Part shown: piece by piece, positions 52,426-60,284 of the stretch | Layout: every line of letters starts with the position of its first letter | Numbering within the stretch: the first letter of the stretch is position 1 | DNA from: an uncultured Clostridia bacterium | GTDB lineage: Bacteria > Bacillota > Clostridia > Oscillospirales > Ruminococcaceae | DNA: 64,000 nucleotides | Reading direction: 5' to 3' | Assembly: GCA_947389015.1 (NCBI GenBank) | Contig: CANDVA010000001.1 | Coordinates: forward strand, 1 to 64,000 | The notes under the pieces: generated by a model | Told to the model about the DNA's origin: nothing | What the model saw: the letters and a program-made list of their open reading frames with translations, nothing else | Databases searched by the model: none | Translations under genes and position numbers: made by a program

Positions 52426-52976
52426 ATTTCGATACCCTCCTTTTCAAGATATTTTCTAAACCGCTCGCGCGTTCTGAAAAGCAGCGACTTCACCTTGCTC
52501 TGACTGAACGCGTAACGCCTTGAGATCTCTTCGACGGATTCGAGAAACCAATAGCGCCGCATAAACACGTTCCGCGCGTCGGCGGACTGTGTGCGGAGAA
52601 AGTCGCTCATCGCTCTGCCAAGCGCCTCGCCGCCGTCCTCGAAAAACGGCGCTTGGTCGGATAGCGTTCCCTCAAGCTCCGAGAACGAGACCAGCGCCCC
52701 GCAGCCGCGCTTTTTTGCGGAGTAGTACTTCACGCGCGAAAGCGACAGGTTGCGCGTTATCTTGCAGATGAACGCCCTGAAATTATCGGGACGCTTCGGC
52801 GGTACGGTATTCCACATATTGAGATATGTATCGTTTACGCACTCCTCGGCGTCCTCGCGTATACCGATAATGCGGTATGCAACGCTCTCGCAGAGCCGCC
52901 CGTACTTCGCAGCCGTTTCGGAAAGCGCACGCTCGCTGCGTTCAAAATATAATTCTATAATCTGTGCGTCGTCCAT
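52422..52976 (-). CDS. ECF-type RNA polymerase sigma factor (module 2)
   Basis: 184 aa with region 2 (YGRLCESVAYRIIGIREDAEE and AFICKITRNLSLSR) and region 4 (SVEEISRRYAFSQSKVKSLLFRTRERFRKYLE, here split by landmarks). The ATG follows AGCGAGGTGAT. First gene of a six-gene operon whose later members are an ABC importer, so the sigma factor probably controls uptake of the importer's substrate. Confidence 0.9.
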   Translation of the reverse strand: MDDAQIIELYFERSERALSETAAKYGRLCESVAYRIIGIREDAEECVNDTYLNMWNTVPPKRPDNFRAFICKITRNLSLSRVKYYSAKKRGCGALVSFSELEGTLSDQAPFFEDGGEALGRAMSDFLRTQSADARNVFMRRYWFLESVEEISRRYAFSQSKVKSLLFRTRERFRKYLEKEGIEI

Positions 52977-53020
52977 TCGATCACCTCGCTATTGATATGT
53001 TAAAAACGTGTTCAACTATG

Positions 53021-53048
53021 TAGTAGGAAAAAAATGCTGCAAGGTTGC
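53021..53048 (-). promoter_or_regulatory. Candidate autoregulatory ECF promoter, module 2
   Basis: On the minus strand GCAACCTT (53048-53041), 14-base gap, CTACTA (53026-53021), 44 bases before the sigma gene. The AACC core at -35 is the common ECF signature. Distinct from the candidates of modules 1 and 3. Confidence 0.45.
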
Positions 53049-53077
53049 GTTATTTAAAAAAATTTTTAAAAAAGTAC

Positions 53078-53125
53078 TTGACAAATTATTCAAAAGAGTT
53101 TATACTGTATATATAACATATAAAC
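53078..53125 (+). promoter_or_regulatory. Promoter and operator of the GntR-ABC operon
   Basis: TTGACA (53078-53083), 17-base spacer, TATACT (53101-53106). An inverted repeat GTTTATA (53098-53104)/TATAAAC (53119-53125) overlaps the -10 and start region, where a GntR/YtrA repressor would block transcription; a further TATAAAC lies at 53128-53134. Confidence 0.7.
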
Positions 53126-53148
53126 ACTATAAACAGGGAGGTGAACAG

Positions 53149-53514
53149 ATGAGAATTTTACAGAACAGCGACGTACCCATCTACAAGCAGATAGCCACAC
53201 AGTTCAAGGACGATATTATGAGCGGGGCTATCGCCGAGGGAGAGTATCTGCCGTCGATACGCGGGCTTGCAAAGGATCTGAAGATCAGCGTCATAACAAC
53301 CATGAAAGCGTATGAGCAGCTCTCCGACGAGGGACTGATAGCTCCCGTACAGGGCAAAGGATATATCGTCAACCCGCAGGATAGGGAGATGGTTCGCGAA
53401 CAGCATCTGAGGCTGCTTGAGCAGCATTTGCAGAACGCTATGGAAAGCGCAAAGCTGGCGGGAGTTTCGCGCGAGGAGCTCATTAAAATGATTACGGTTT
53501 TGTATGAGATATAA
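53149..53514 (+). CDS. GntR-family regulator, YtrA subfamily
   Basis: 121 aa from the ATG after GGGAGGTGAACAG; an upstream in-frame extension runs through the promoter. N-terminal winged helix: VPIYKQIATQFKDDIMSG, EGEYLPSIRGLAKDLKIS and GLIAPVQGKGYIV. Only a short helical tail follows, as in YtrA, which represses ABC-exporter operons and responds to cell-envelope antibiotics. Autoregulation is probable given the operator. Confidence 0.9.
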   Translation: MRILQNSDVPIYKQIATQFKDDIMSGAIAEGEYLPSIRGLAKDLKISVITTMKAYEQLSDEGLIAPVQGKGYIVNPQDREMVREQHLRLLEQHLQNAMESAKLAGVSREELIKMITVLYEI

Positions 53515-53527
53515 GGAGGATCAAGTT

Positions 53528-53758
53528 ATGTTGATATATGCGCAGGACAGAAAAAACGTAGTTGACGCGCGCCTGTTTGCGGTTCAGAGAAATATCGGCG
53601 GCGGCAAGGACGGTAAATATATGATACTCGCGTGTGCGGAGGGAATGGGCGGTCAGGTCATCGCAGGAACTTACCCCGACGAAAAGACCGCTATGGACGC
53701 GCTTGAAAAGGCATACGCGGCGTTCGCGGACGGGGCAAAGGCTTACAAATTCGACTGA
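53528..53758 (+). CDS. Small conserved-looking protein between GntR and ABC genes
   Basis: 76 aa from the ATG after AAGGAGGATCAAGTT. Soluble, with a Gly-rich middle (RNIGGGKDGKYM) and the segment GTYPDEKTAMDALEKAYAAF. No family name known to me; I recall similar proteins in this position in gut Firmicutes. Function unknown. Confidence 0.7.
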   Translation: MLIYAQDRKNVVDARLFAVQRNIGGGKDGKYMILACAEGMGGQVIAGTYPDEKTAMDALEKAYAAFADGAKAYKFD

Positions 53759-53770
53759 TAGGGGGAGCGT

Positions 53771-54655
53771 ATGGATACGATATTAACGTCAAAGGGACTT
53801 ACGAAAAAATACAGCAAATTTACGCTCGGTGGTATCGATCTCGAGCTGCCTAAGGGGTTCGCGACCGCGCTTATCGGCGCTAACGGCGCTGGCAAGACCA
53901 CGCTTATCGACGTGCTGTGCGGAGTTATCCACGCGAACGCGGGCGAGGTCACATATTTCGGCGAATACAAGGACATAGACAGCGCGGCACTGCGCGAGAG
54001 GATAGGCTACTGCGCGGCGCAGGGTTTCTTCCCCGCCGCTTGGAAAGCTAAGGATATCGCGGAGGCAATGTCCGTCGTGTATGAAAAATTTGACAGGGAG
54101 CGGTTCAACAAGCTCTGCCAAGAACTTGAGGTCGACGACGAAAACACCAAGAAAGCAAAGCCTATGTACAAGCAGTCGGACGGAAACCGTATGAGAACGG
54201 CGCTTGCGGCGGTATTTGCGCGGGAGACCGATCTGCTGATACTCGACGAGCCGGGCAGCTCGCTCGACCCGTTAATGCGCGACAGGCTCTGCGACAGGAT
54301 GAGAGGGTATCTGGACGACGGCGACGGCGAGAAGTCCATTTTGTTTTCGACCCACAACATCGCCGATATGGAGAACGCCGCCGACTACGCCGTGTTTATG
54401 GACAAGGGACAGATAATCGAACAGGGGTTCGTCGAGGACTTGAAAGAGAAATACGTTATCGTGCGCGGAGACGCAGCCGATTACGACAACGCGAGGGCGC
54501 TTATGCTGTCGCACAACGTCAACAAGACGGTATTCGAGGGCTTGGCGCTCGCGGCTCACAAGAACCGCTTCGAGGCGGAGGGCGCGGTCTGCGAGCGTCC
54601 GACGCTCCAGCAATTGAGCATAGGAATGTTGAAATACGCGGAGGAACGGCGATGA
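53771..54655 (+). CDS. ABC transporter ATP-binding protein (YtrB-like)
   Basis: 294 aa. Walker A GANGAGKTTL, Walker B LLILDEPGSSLD, H-loop in STHNIADMEN. The signature motif is not LSGGQ but reads QSDGNRMR, similar to the deviant form of the YtrB/EcsA-like exporters. The C-terminal ~80 residues are an accessory domain. ATG after AGGGGGAGC; overlaps the first permease by 4 bases. Confidence 0.88.
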   Translation: MDTILTSKGLTKKYSKFTLGGIDLELPKGFATALIGANGAGKTTLIDVLCGVIHANAGEVTYFGEYKDIDSAALRERIGYCAAQGFFPAAWKAKDIAEAMSVVYEKFDRERFNKLCQELEVDDENTKKAKPMYKQSDGNRMRTALAAVFARETDLLILDEPGSSLDPLMRDRLCDRMRGYLDDGDGEKSILFSTHNIADMENAADYAVFMDKGQIIEQGFVEDLKEKYVIVRGDAADYDNARALMLSHNVNKTVFEGLALAAHKNRFEAEGAVCERPTLQQLSIGMLKYAEERR

Positions 54656-55302
54656 AATATTTCAATTCTTACAAGCTGTTTTACGGGAAGGATTTTATCA
54701 AGCAGTACTTCGCGCTGTCGGCGCTGAATATGGCGGTAATACTTATTACGGGGCTTCTGATGTTTCTGATAAACAACGAAGGCTTTCACGGCTTTATGAC
54801 GGGATTTATCCCGCTGGTGTGCGGCGCGTTTGCTATGGGCTTCGGCTTCGGACTGGTAAACTCGGTGTTCATCGGAAATCTTCCCGCAAATCCCGGATAC
54901 AAATTTTTTCATTCGGTCGCGGGCGGCGCGGAGCATTTCAAGCGCGCGATACTGTTCTCCAATATAATGTCGCTTTTCCCAATAGCGTTGTACGGCGCGG
55001 TCGGAGGGCTGGTGTTCAGGCACTACATAATCGTCGTGATGACGGTGACGGGATTGTTTATGATGGCGATAACCAACATCACAAGCCATATGACGTCTCC
55101 GTGGATAAGAATCGGCTCGTTCTGTGTGATAGGCTTCGCATACGGCTTCTACGCGGGCGTAAACGGCGATGAGGAGGAAGGAGTTGCGGTGCTGCCGCTG
55201 AACGCGACGATAATGATCTGCGCGGCGGTGCTGGTGTTCTACATAGTTTCTCTTATCGTTGTAACGACGACGGCGGAAAAACGCTGGAGCAAGGAGGGAT
55301 AA
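54652..55302 (+). CDS. ABC-2-type membrane subunit 1 (YtrC/D-like)
   Basis: 216 aa with about six membrane helices: LNMAVILITGLLMFL, a Gly/Phe-rich GFGFGLVNSVF, and a conserved-looking GNLPANPGYKFFHSVAGG loop between helices 2 and 3. Resembles the partner membrane protein of YtrB-type exporters. Substrate unknown. Confidence 0.75.
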   Translation: MKYFNSYKLFYGKDFIKQYFALSALNMAVILITGLLMFLINNEGFHGFMTGFIPLVCGAFAMGFGFGLVNSVFIGNLPANPGYKFFHSVAGGAEHFKRAILFSNIMSLFPIALYGAVGGLVFRHYIIVVMTVTGLFMMAITNITSHMTSPWIRIGSFCVIGFAYGFYAGVNGDEEEGVAVLPLNATIMICAAVLVFYIVSLIVVTTTAEKRWSKEG

Positions 55303-55306
55303 CGAT

Positions 55307-55984
55307 ATGAAAGGACTGAGATTTCTTTTTGACAGCTGGAAGAAAATGCCGTTTTTCTTCTGGTTCGGTATAGTGTTTTCGTTGGCGTTTGCGGCGCTGC
55401 CGTTTATTTTCCACAATGAGACCTCGGCGGAGGAATATATGTTCCCGAAGATGTTCATATTCTTCCCCGCGTTCTTTATGACGGAAATGGGGCTTATATG
55501 CGGCTGCCGCGATATCGCCGCGAATAAGCTTGTGCGCTCGTTCCCGATAGCAAAGGAGCTGTACACAAAGTCCGTACCGATATTCATAATGCTTCTGACG
55601 CTCGGCGTTTCGGCGGTGGTCGTGACCGCTTACTTTATCTTTCTGGGAATTATCGGCGCGGGCGCATCTCAGTTCGCCGACACGCTGATGATCGGCGCTT
55701 TCATTATCGCGCCCGAGTTTATCGTGTCGGTATTGTTCTCGAATATTCCCGCCGGCGGAATGGTCTGCGTTTATGTCGCGGCGCTGCCTATCGTGCTGAT
55801 ATCCACTATCGGCGGCGATACGGTAATGCGCATGGGCTTCGGCGTTTCCCTGCCGATCGCGGCGGTAATATTCGCGGCTGCGGTTATCGTGAGCGCCGCG
55901 CTGATGTTCGTTATCGCAAAATGGCGCTATATCAGGAGCAATGTCAAAATCAACGGCGCGGTTATAAACTACGAAGCGAGGTGA
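55307..55984 (+). CDS. ABC-2-type membrane subunit 2
   Basis: 225 aa, about six membrane helices, with a loop DIAANKLVRSFPIAKELYTK that corresponds in position to the loop of subunit 1, so the two are likely distant paralogues forming a heterodimer. ATG after AAGGAGGGAT, four bases after the preceding gene. Confidence 0.75.
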   Translation: MKGLRFLFDSWKKMPFFFWFGIVFSLAFAALPFIFHNETSAEEYMFPKMFIFFPAFFMTEMGLICGCRDIAANKLVRSFPIAKELYTKSVPIFIMLLTLGVSAVVVTAYFIFLGIIGAGASQFADTLMIGAFIIAPEFIVSVLFSNIPAGGMVCVYVAALPIVLISTIGGDTVMRMGFGVSLPIAAVIFAAAVIVSAALMFVIAKWRYIRSNVKINGAVINYEAR

Positions 55985-55993
55985 GTGTTTACC

Positions 55994-56164
55994 GTGAAAA
56001 AGGGACAGCGGGTATTGATAATAGTCATAAGCGTTATACTTATAATTTTTGCGGTGCTGTGTATATTCGACAAGGAAAACGGACACTCGATCTGCGCGCT
56101 GATCTCCGGAGCTATGCTGCTGATAAATTTGTACTTCTCGAAAAGGCGCAGAAACGGCGAGTGA
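55994..56164 (+). CDS. Very small membrane protein in the ABC operon
   Basis: 56 aa, GTG start behind GAGGTGAG. Two hydrophobic segments (about 6-23 and 32-48) and an SKRRRNGE tail. Nine bases after the preceding gene and 22 before the next. No family recognised; likely an accessory subunit. Confidence 0.55.
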   Translation: MKKGQRVLIIVISVILIIFAVLCIFDKENGHSICALISGAMLLINLYFSKRRRNGE

Positions 56165-56186
56165 ATATGGGAAAGGGTGAGTTCAT

Positions 56187-56405
56187 ATGAAAAAGAAAAC
56201 GGTCGATCTGGGATTTGCGGTCTGCCTGATGATCTCGGGCATTATCGGGATAGTAAACGGCATTGCGGGAATAATAGCGGGCTTTGAGCTGCCCAGCGTG
56301 TTTATAAGAACGCTCGGCGTGATCTCGCTTATCGATCTGCCCATGCTTGGTTTTTTCTCGGTATGGAAGATAAAACTACACAACAGTTCAAAGGAGAAAA
56401 AATGA
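56187..56405 (+). CDS. Small two-helix membrane protein in the ABC operon
   Basis: 72 aa with two hydrophobic helices (~8-31 and 36-58) and a basic C-terminus. ATG preceded by AAGGGTGAG. Overlaps the TraB/GumN gene by 4 bases. Function unknown. Confidence 0.6.
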   Translation: MKKKTVDLGFAVCLMISGIIGIVNGIAGIIAGFELPSVFIRTLGVISLIDLPMLGFFSVWKIKLHNSSKEKK

Positions 56406-57304
56406 AACGATTATTTTCTGTTATTTTATTATTCGCCGTTATGTTGTTTTCAGGGTGTGGAAGACCCGAAAACGAGGTACGTCCACCGTTCTTCAAGGTG
56501 GTCGACAAGGAAACGGGCGGCGTGGTCTATATGCTCGGCACTATGCACGTCGGCACAGAGGACGCCGTTTATTCCGACAAGGTCTACAAGGCGCTTGACG
56601 AAAGCGATACTCTGGCGGTGGAGCTTGATCTTCAGGAGCTTGAGGCGAACACGGCCGAGCTTGCCGAGGCTATGCAGCTGATGATGCTGAACGGTATGAC
56701 CGCCAAGGAGTACATAGGCGAGGACTATGCGGAAATTCGCGATTGGTTCATTGACAAGGGCTTGTACAATATGGTCTATGACTACTATATCCCCGCGGTG
56801 TGGAGCAGTATGCTGTCAAATAAGCTTGCGGACGACGCAGGCTTCATCTCGGATTTCGGCACGGACAGGCTGCTGCTGACCTACGCAAAGGAACACAACA
56901 AGGAGATATACGAGATAGAAAGCGCCGCGGAGCAGTATCAGATAAACGCGAACGAGGGAAAAGAGCTGCAAATATATATGCTCACCGAAACCGTGCGTAC
57001 CGATTACGACATTCAAGTGCAGCAAATGAAGGACTTGTATTCCGTATGGGCAAACGGCGATATCACGGGAATGGAGGAACTGCTCTCCGCCGACGAGCCG
57101 CCCGAGGAGCTTGCCGAGCAGTATGACCGATTCTACTTCGAGATGTACGAGAACCGTCAGGAAAAAATGGCAAAATACGTCACGGATACGCTTAAAAACG
57201 GCGGAAAGGCGTTTGTCGCCGTCGGCGCGCTGCACTACGCCGCCGCGCCCGATATTATCGATTTTATAGAACAGGCGGGATATACCGTTGAAAAGATAGG
57301 CTGA
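56402..57304 (+). CDS. TraB/GumN-family lipoprotein
   Basis: 300 aa from ATG 56402 after AAAGGAGA. Signal peptide with lipobox FSGC. TraB/GumN (Tiki-like) landmarks: YMLGTMHVGTE near the start with the metal-binding His, and VAVGALHYA near the end. Related eukaryotic Tiki proteins are metalloproteases; bacterial members are mostly uncharacterised. Last gene of the GntR-ABC transcript, closed by a terminator. Confidence 0.88.
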   Translation: MKRLFSVILLFAVMLFSGCGRPENEVRPPFFKVVDKETGGVVYMLGTMHVGTEDAVYSDKVYKALDESDTLAVELDLQELEANTAELAEAMQLMMLNGMTAKEYIGEDYAEIRDWFIDKGLYNMVYDYYIPAVWSSMLSNKLADDAGFISDFGTDRLLLTYAKEHNKEIYEIESAAEQYQINANEGKELQIYMLTETVRTDYDIQVQQMKDLYSVWANGDITGMEELLSADEPPEELAEQYDRFYFEMYENRQEKMAKYVTDTLKNGGKAFVAVGALHYAAAPDIIDFIEQAGYTVEKIG

Positions 57305-57317
57305 TCCGACAATAATA

Positions 57318-57352
57318 AAACCGCGGAGCTTTGAAAAGCTGCGCGGTTTCTT
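57318..57352 (+). terminator. Terminator of the GntR-ABC operon
   Basis: 13-bp stem AAACCGCGGAGCT (57318-57330)/AGCTGCGCGGTTT (57337-57349) with one internal mismatch, followed by CTTT. Confidence 0.78.
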
Positions 57353-57510
57353 TAATGCAATATTTTTCAACAAATATCTGTCCGTTTTTTCCTTGATTTT
57401 TTGTGAGGTTTTCATAAAAAACGATCAGAACGCAAAAGTTTACAAAAAGTTAATTTTTTGATGATATAATGATTTAAGTATAGTAATATGCCGTAAAGGA
57501 GGGACGGTTT

Positions 57511-58065
57511 ATGAGAAAACTCGGGAACAAGCTTTTCGGGCTGTGTCTAAGGGCTGCGAGCTGCCCGATAATACGCCGTCCCGACGGCGAACCCGCCGAC
57601 AGCAAGCCGAAAATATACGTTTGCGGAGAAGTTCCGCCGTGTGAAAAAATCTCGCTGATAAGAGCGCTGAAGTGCTCGGTGATCTTTTCACGAGACGAAT
57701 ATCCCGACAGCACCGTAATGTGCGCTGTCGGCTCGCGCAGGATCATTGCCGCGGACGGCGGTTTCAATACCGAGTGGATACACGAGGCGTTAAGACGGCT
57801 CAAGCAAGGCGAAAGCGTGATGGTATTTGCGGAGAGCGAGGGGTATGGAGGCGCGGCGCTGATGTCTCTGCTGTCGGGCGCGGAGATAGTTCCGATAGCC
57901 GCTCTGTACAGTCGCTCGAAATACAAGCCGTTCCGACGGCATAATATTATGGTAGGCGCGCCGATACAGCCGAACGGAAATTCCGTGCTGTCGGCGGAAT
58001 GGGTCAACTCCGAGATACGGCGCATAGATACGGCGGTCTCGGCGATAAAGGGGGTACGGTCATGA
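57511..58065 (+). CDS. Degenerate PlsC-like acyltransferase-fold protein
   Basis: 184 aa. Overall LPLAT pattern is visible: KIYVCGEVPP at the first motif, EWIHEALRRLKQGESVMVFAESEGYGG where FPEG stands in active enzymes, and IVPIAALYSRSKYKPF. The catalytic His-x4-Asp is absent. Predicted non-catalytic or greatly changed. ATG after AAGGAGGGAC. Overlaps the ACP-like gene by 4 bases. A TATAAT at 57465-57470 may serve as -10, but no good -35 was seen. Confidence 0.6.
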   Translation: MRKLGNKLFGLCLRAASCPIIRRPDGEPADSKPKIYVCGEVPPCEKISLIRALKCSVIFSRDEYPDSTVMCAVGSRRIIAADGGFNTEWIHEALRRLKQGESVMVFAESEGYGGAALMSLLSGAEIVPIAALYSRSKYKPFRRHNIMVGAPIQPNGNSVLSAEWVNSEIRRIDTAVSAIKGVRS

Positions 58066-58328
58066 GTATTCCCGAGGAGCTTAAAGCTATATTGACAACG
58101 ATCTCGCCCGAGACAGCGAATATGCCTCTTACCGAGGACACCGTGCTGACGGACGATCTCGGGCTTGACAATATGAGCCTGCTGCTTTTCGCAGTAAGCG
58201 TTGAGGATAATTTTGACATACGCTTTGTGGGTTCTCCCGAAATACATACCCTGGGAGACATTATAAATTACATCAAAAATTACAGCAAAGGTTTGGTGAT
58301 CGAACATGAAAACGGGACTTATACTTGA
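58062..58328 (+). CDS. ACP-like protein lacking the phosphopantetheine serine
   Basis: 88 aa four-helix ACP pattern (EELKAILTTI, VEDNFDIRF, TLGDIINYIKNY). At the prosthetic-group site the motif LGLDS reads LGLDNM, with Asn37 in place of Ser; codon AAT is one base from AGT. It should not carry phosphopantetheine. It overlaps the upstream gene by 4 bases and the patatin gene by 23. A scaffold or regulatory role is inferred. Confidence 0.75.
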   Translation: MSIPEELKAILTTISPETANMPLTEDTVLTDDLGLDNMSLLLFAVSVEDNFDIRFVGSPEIHTLGDIINYIKNYSKGLVIEHENGTYT

Positions 58329-59172
58329 AGGCGGAGCGGTTCGCGGCATTTTCACCGCAGGCGTGCTTGACCGCCTTATGGAAAACGGACTTTACTTCCC
58401 CTACGTTATCGGCGTATCGGCGGGCGGCGGCAACGCGATGAGCTACGTTTCCCGTCAAAAGGGAAGGACCTGCCGAATGATAAACGTACCGCGCAGCGAA
58501 TCGTATTACGGACTTAAACAGTTCCTAGGCTCGAAAAAGCTGATAAATCTCGACAAAATGGCGTTTGAGTATCCGTATAAGCAATTCCCGTTTGATTTCG
58601 ATACATACTTTCACAGCGGTATTGAGACCGAATACGTCTGCACCTGCATGGAGACGGGCGAAGCGGAATATTTTTCCGAAGAGAACGACTGCGAACGTCT
58701 GCTGACTATCTGCAAGGCTACCTGCTCCGTGCCTATGTTGTGCGAGCCGGTGGAAATGGAAGGGCGGCATTATCTGGACGGCTCTATCGCGGACAGCATA
58801 CCGATAGAACGCGCCCTGGATATGGGGTGCGACAAGCTGGTGATAATCCTCACCAAGCCCGACAGCACGGTCGCGCCGACGGATTACGCTAAATTCCGCA
58901 AGGTGATTCACGCGATGTACAAGGACTATCCCGCGTTTGAGGATGCCTGCCTGTCGCGCGTGGAGCGTTACTGGAAAACCGTCGAGCTTATGGAGGAGCT
59001 TGAGGAGCAGGGCAGGATATTCATTTTCCGCCCGACACTGCCCGCCATCTCGAAATTTGAGAAAGACGGCGGCAAGATAATGGAATCTTACCGCGACGGT
59101 TATACTCAAGCCGACGATAAGATCGCCGAGCTTATGCAATGGATGCAGTCGGTCGAGAGCAAGGTAAGCTGA
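58306..59172 (+). CDS. Patatin-like phospholipase
   Basis: 288 aa. Oxyanion-hole GGAVRG (residues 9-14), nucleophile Ser38 in GVSAGG, and catalytic Asp158 in LDGSIADSIP, a full Ser-Asp dyad of the RssA/YlbK type. No signal peptide, so a cytosolic lipid acyl hydrolase. Its overlap with the ACP-like gene ties it to the same transcript. Confidence 0.9.
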   Translation: MKTGLILEGGAVRGIFTAGVLDRLMENGLYFPYVIGVSAGGGNAMSYVSRQKGRTCRMINVPRSESYYGLKQFLGSKKLINLDKMAFEYPYKQFPFDFDTYFHSGIETEYVCTCMETGEAEYFSEENDCERLLTICKATCSVPMLCEPVEMEGRHYLDGSIADSIPIERALDMGCDKLVIILTKPDSTVAPTDYAKFRKVIHAMYKDYPAFEDACLSRVERYWKTVELMEELEEQGRIFIFRPTLPAISKFEKDGGKIMESYRDGYTQADDKIAELMQWMQSVESKVS

Positions 59173-59189
59173 TACATAATAAAAATTAC

Positions 59190-59217
59190 GCGCCCCGTTC
59201 GCAAATGAACGGGGCGC
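59190..59217. terminator. Convergent terminator between patatin and ECF module 3
   Basis: 11-bp perfect stem GCGCCCCGTTC (59190-59200)/GAACGGGGCGC (59207-59217), loop GCAAAT, with A/T-rich flanks on both sides. Confidence 0.8.
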
Positions 59218-59231
59218 TTGGCTGCGCGGAA

Positions 59232-60284
59232 TTATTTTGTAAAGTTATCGAGGATCTCCAGGAATTCCTCCTCGTAAATGCGACCGACAGCGGATATTCT
59301 CACGCGCGACGCCATATCGAGATCGGCGACGAAAGCAGAAGTGTCACTGTTGTAGCGGGATGTATCGTAGCGGTAGATGAGCGCCTCGTAGCCGTTTACG
59401 ATGGATACTCCCTCGTCGGGAGTTGGCGTGTTGGGATTTTTGGTCGGATCGTAAGCGGGAGTAGTCTGCCCGATAAGGTTTCCGTTCTCGTCATATTCGT
59501 TGATTATTTCGGGTGCGGGAATTTTAACGGGTTTATCGGCGGTGAGCGTTTCGCGGGAAACGGGAATGAATTTGCCGTACTGCGCCGCGACCTCTATCTC
59601 AGCGCCGCTTTCGGTAGTGTATTTGAGCGTGTTGCAGGTATCGTACATTTCAAGCTTTGCGACAAAACCGTCATTGGTCTCGCGCCTGTAAACGCCGAGC
59701 TTGTCATAAGAAAGCTTCCAGTTAGGGTACAGATCGCCGAGACGGTTGAAACGCAAACCGTAAAAGCTGTCAAGCGCCTCAAGAGAGTACTCGGTGAAAT
59801 TATTCTCAACAGTTACCACACCGCTGTGGTCGTACCCGACAAAATCTTCATCAATATCAAGCACCTTTATATCGTTTATGCCCGCGTTGGGATTGGAATA
59901 ATCGTTGATAGGCGGCTCGGGTTCAACGGCGATTTCCATGGAAGTTGTCGGAGCGTTATCGTTGGAAACGGGCGGAGTAACGGGTTGAACATCGATACAA
60001 GCGCCGCTGTTCTCATAACCATCGGCAGTGCTTGTGTGTTCGTATCCCATGGCGTCGTTCGCACCCGCATTATTTACGGTGGTTGTCGTGTCCTGCGAAT
60101 GCGTGGTCGTAAAGTTAATATATTTTCCGCGGCTCTGCGACGCGACCGCCGCGCCTATCCCGACAACTCCGACAAGCACCGCCGCCGCGCACGGCGCTCC
60201 GATAAGGAACGCTCTTCTGCGGCGCTTTATCTCGATATCTCTGCGTTTCAATACGCTTTGAGCCATTTCTTCATAATTCTTCAT
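59232..60284 (-). CDS. Probable anti-sigma factor (module 3)
   Basis: 350 aa from ATG 60284 behind AAGGAGGGCTTTGAAT; a longer frame start at 60305 is rejected on spacing. Arg/Lys-rich cytosolic N-terminus (~24 residues), one helix (~26-50, Ala/Val/Gly-rich), a long Thr/Ser/Asn/Pro-rich stalk (~55-130) and an extracellular domain ending in a helix. Overlaps the ECF gene by 14 bases. Family not recognised beyond this layout. Confidence 0.68.
   Translation of the reverse strand: MKNYEEMAQSVLKRRDIEIKRRRRAFLIGAPCAAAVLVGVVGIGAAVASQSRGKYINFTTTHSQDTTTTVNNAGANDAMGYEHTSTADGYENSGACIDVQPVTPPVSNDNAPTTSMEIAVEPEPPINDYSNPNAGINDIKVLDIDEDFVGYDHSGVVTVENNFTEYSLEALDSFYGLRFNRLGDLYPNWKLSYDKLGVYRRETNDGFVAKLEMYDTCNTLKYTTESGAEIEVAAQYGKFIPVSRETLTADKPVKIPAPEIINEYDENGNLIGQTTPAYDPTKNPNTPTPDEGVSIVNGYEALIYRYDTSRYNSDTSAFVADLDMASRVRISAVGRIYEEEFLEILDNFTK

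Noticed and set aside
57439-57470. TTTACA with TATAAT as a promoter for the degenerate acyltransferase operon
   Set aside because: Spacing is 20 bases, outside the usual range; only the -10 is mentioned, as a possibility.
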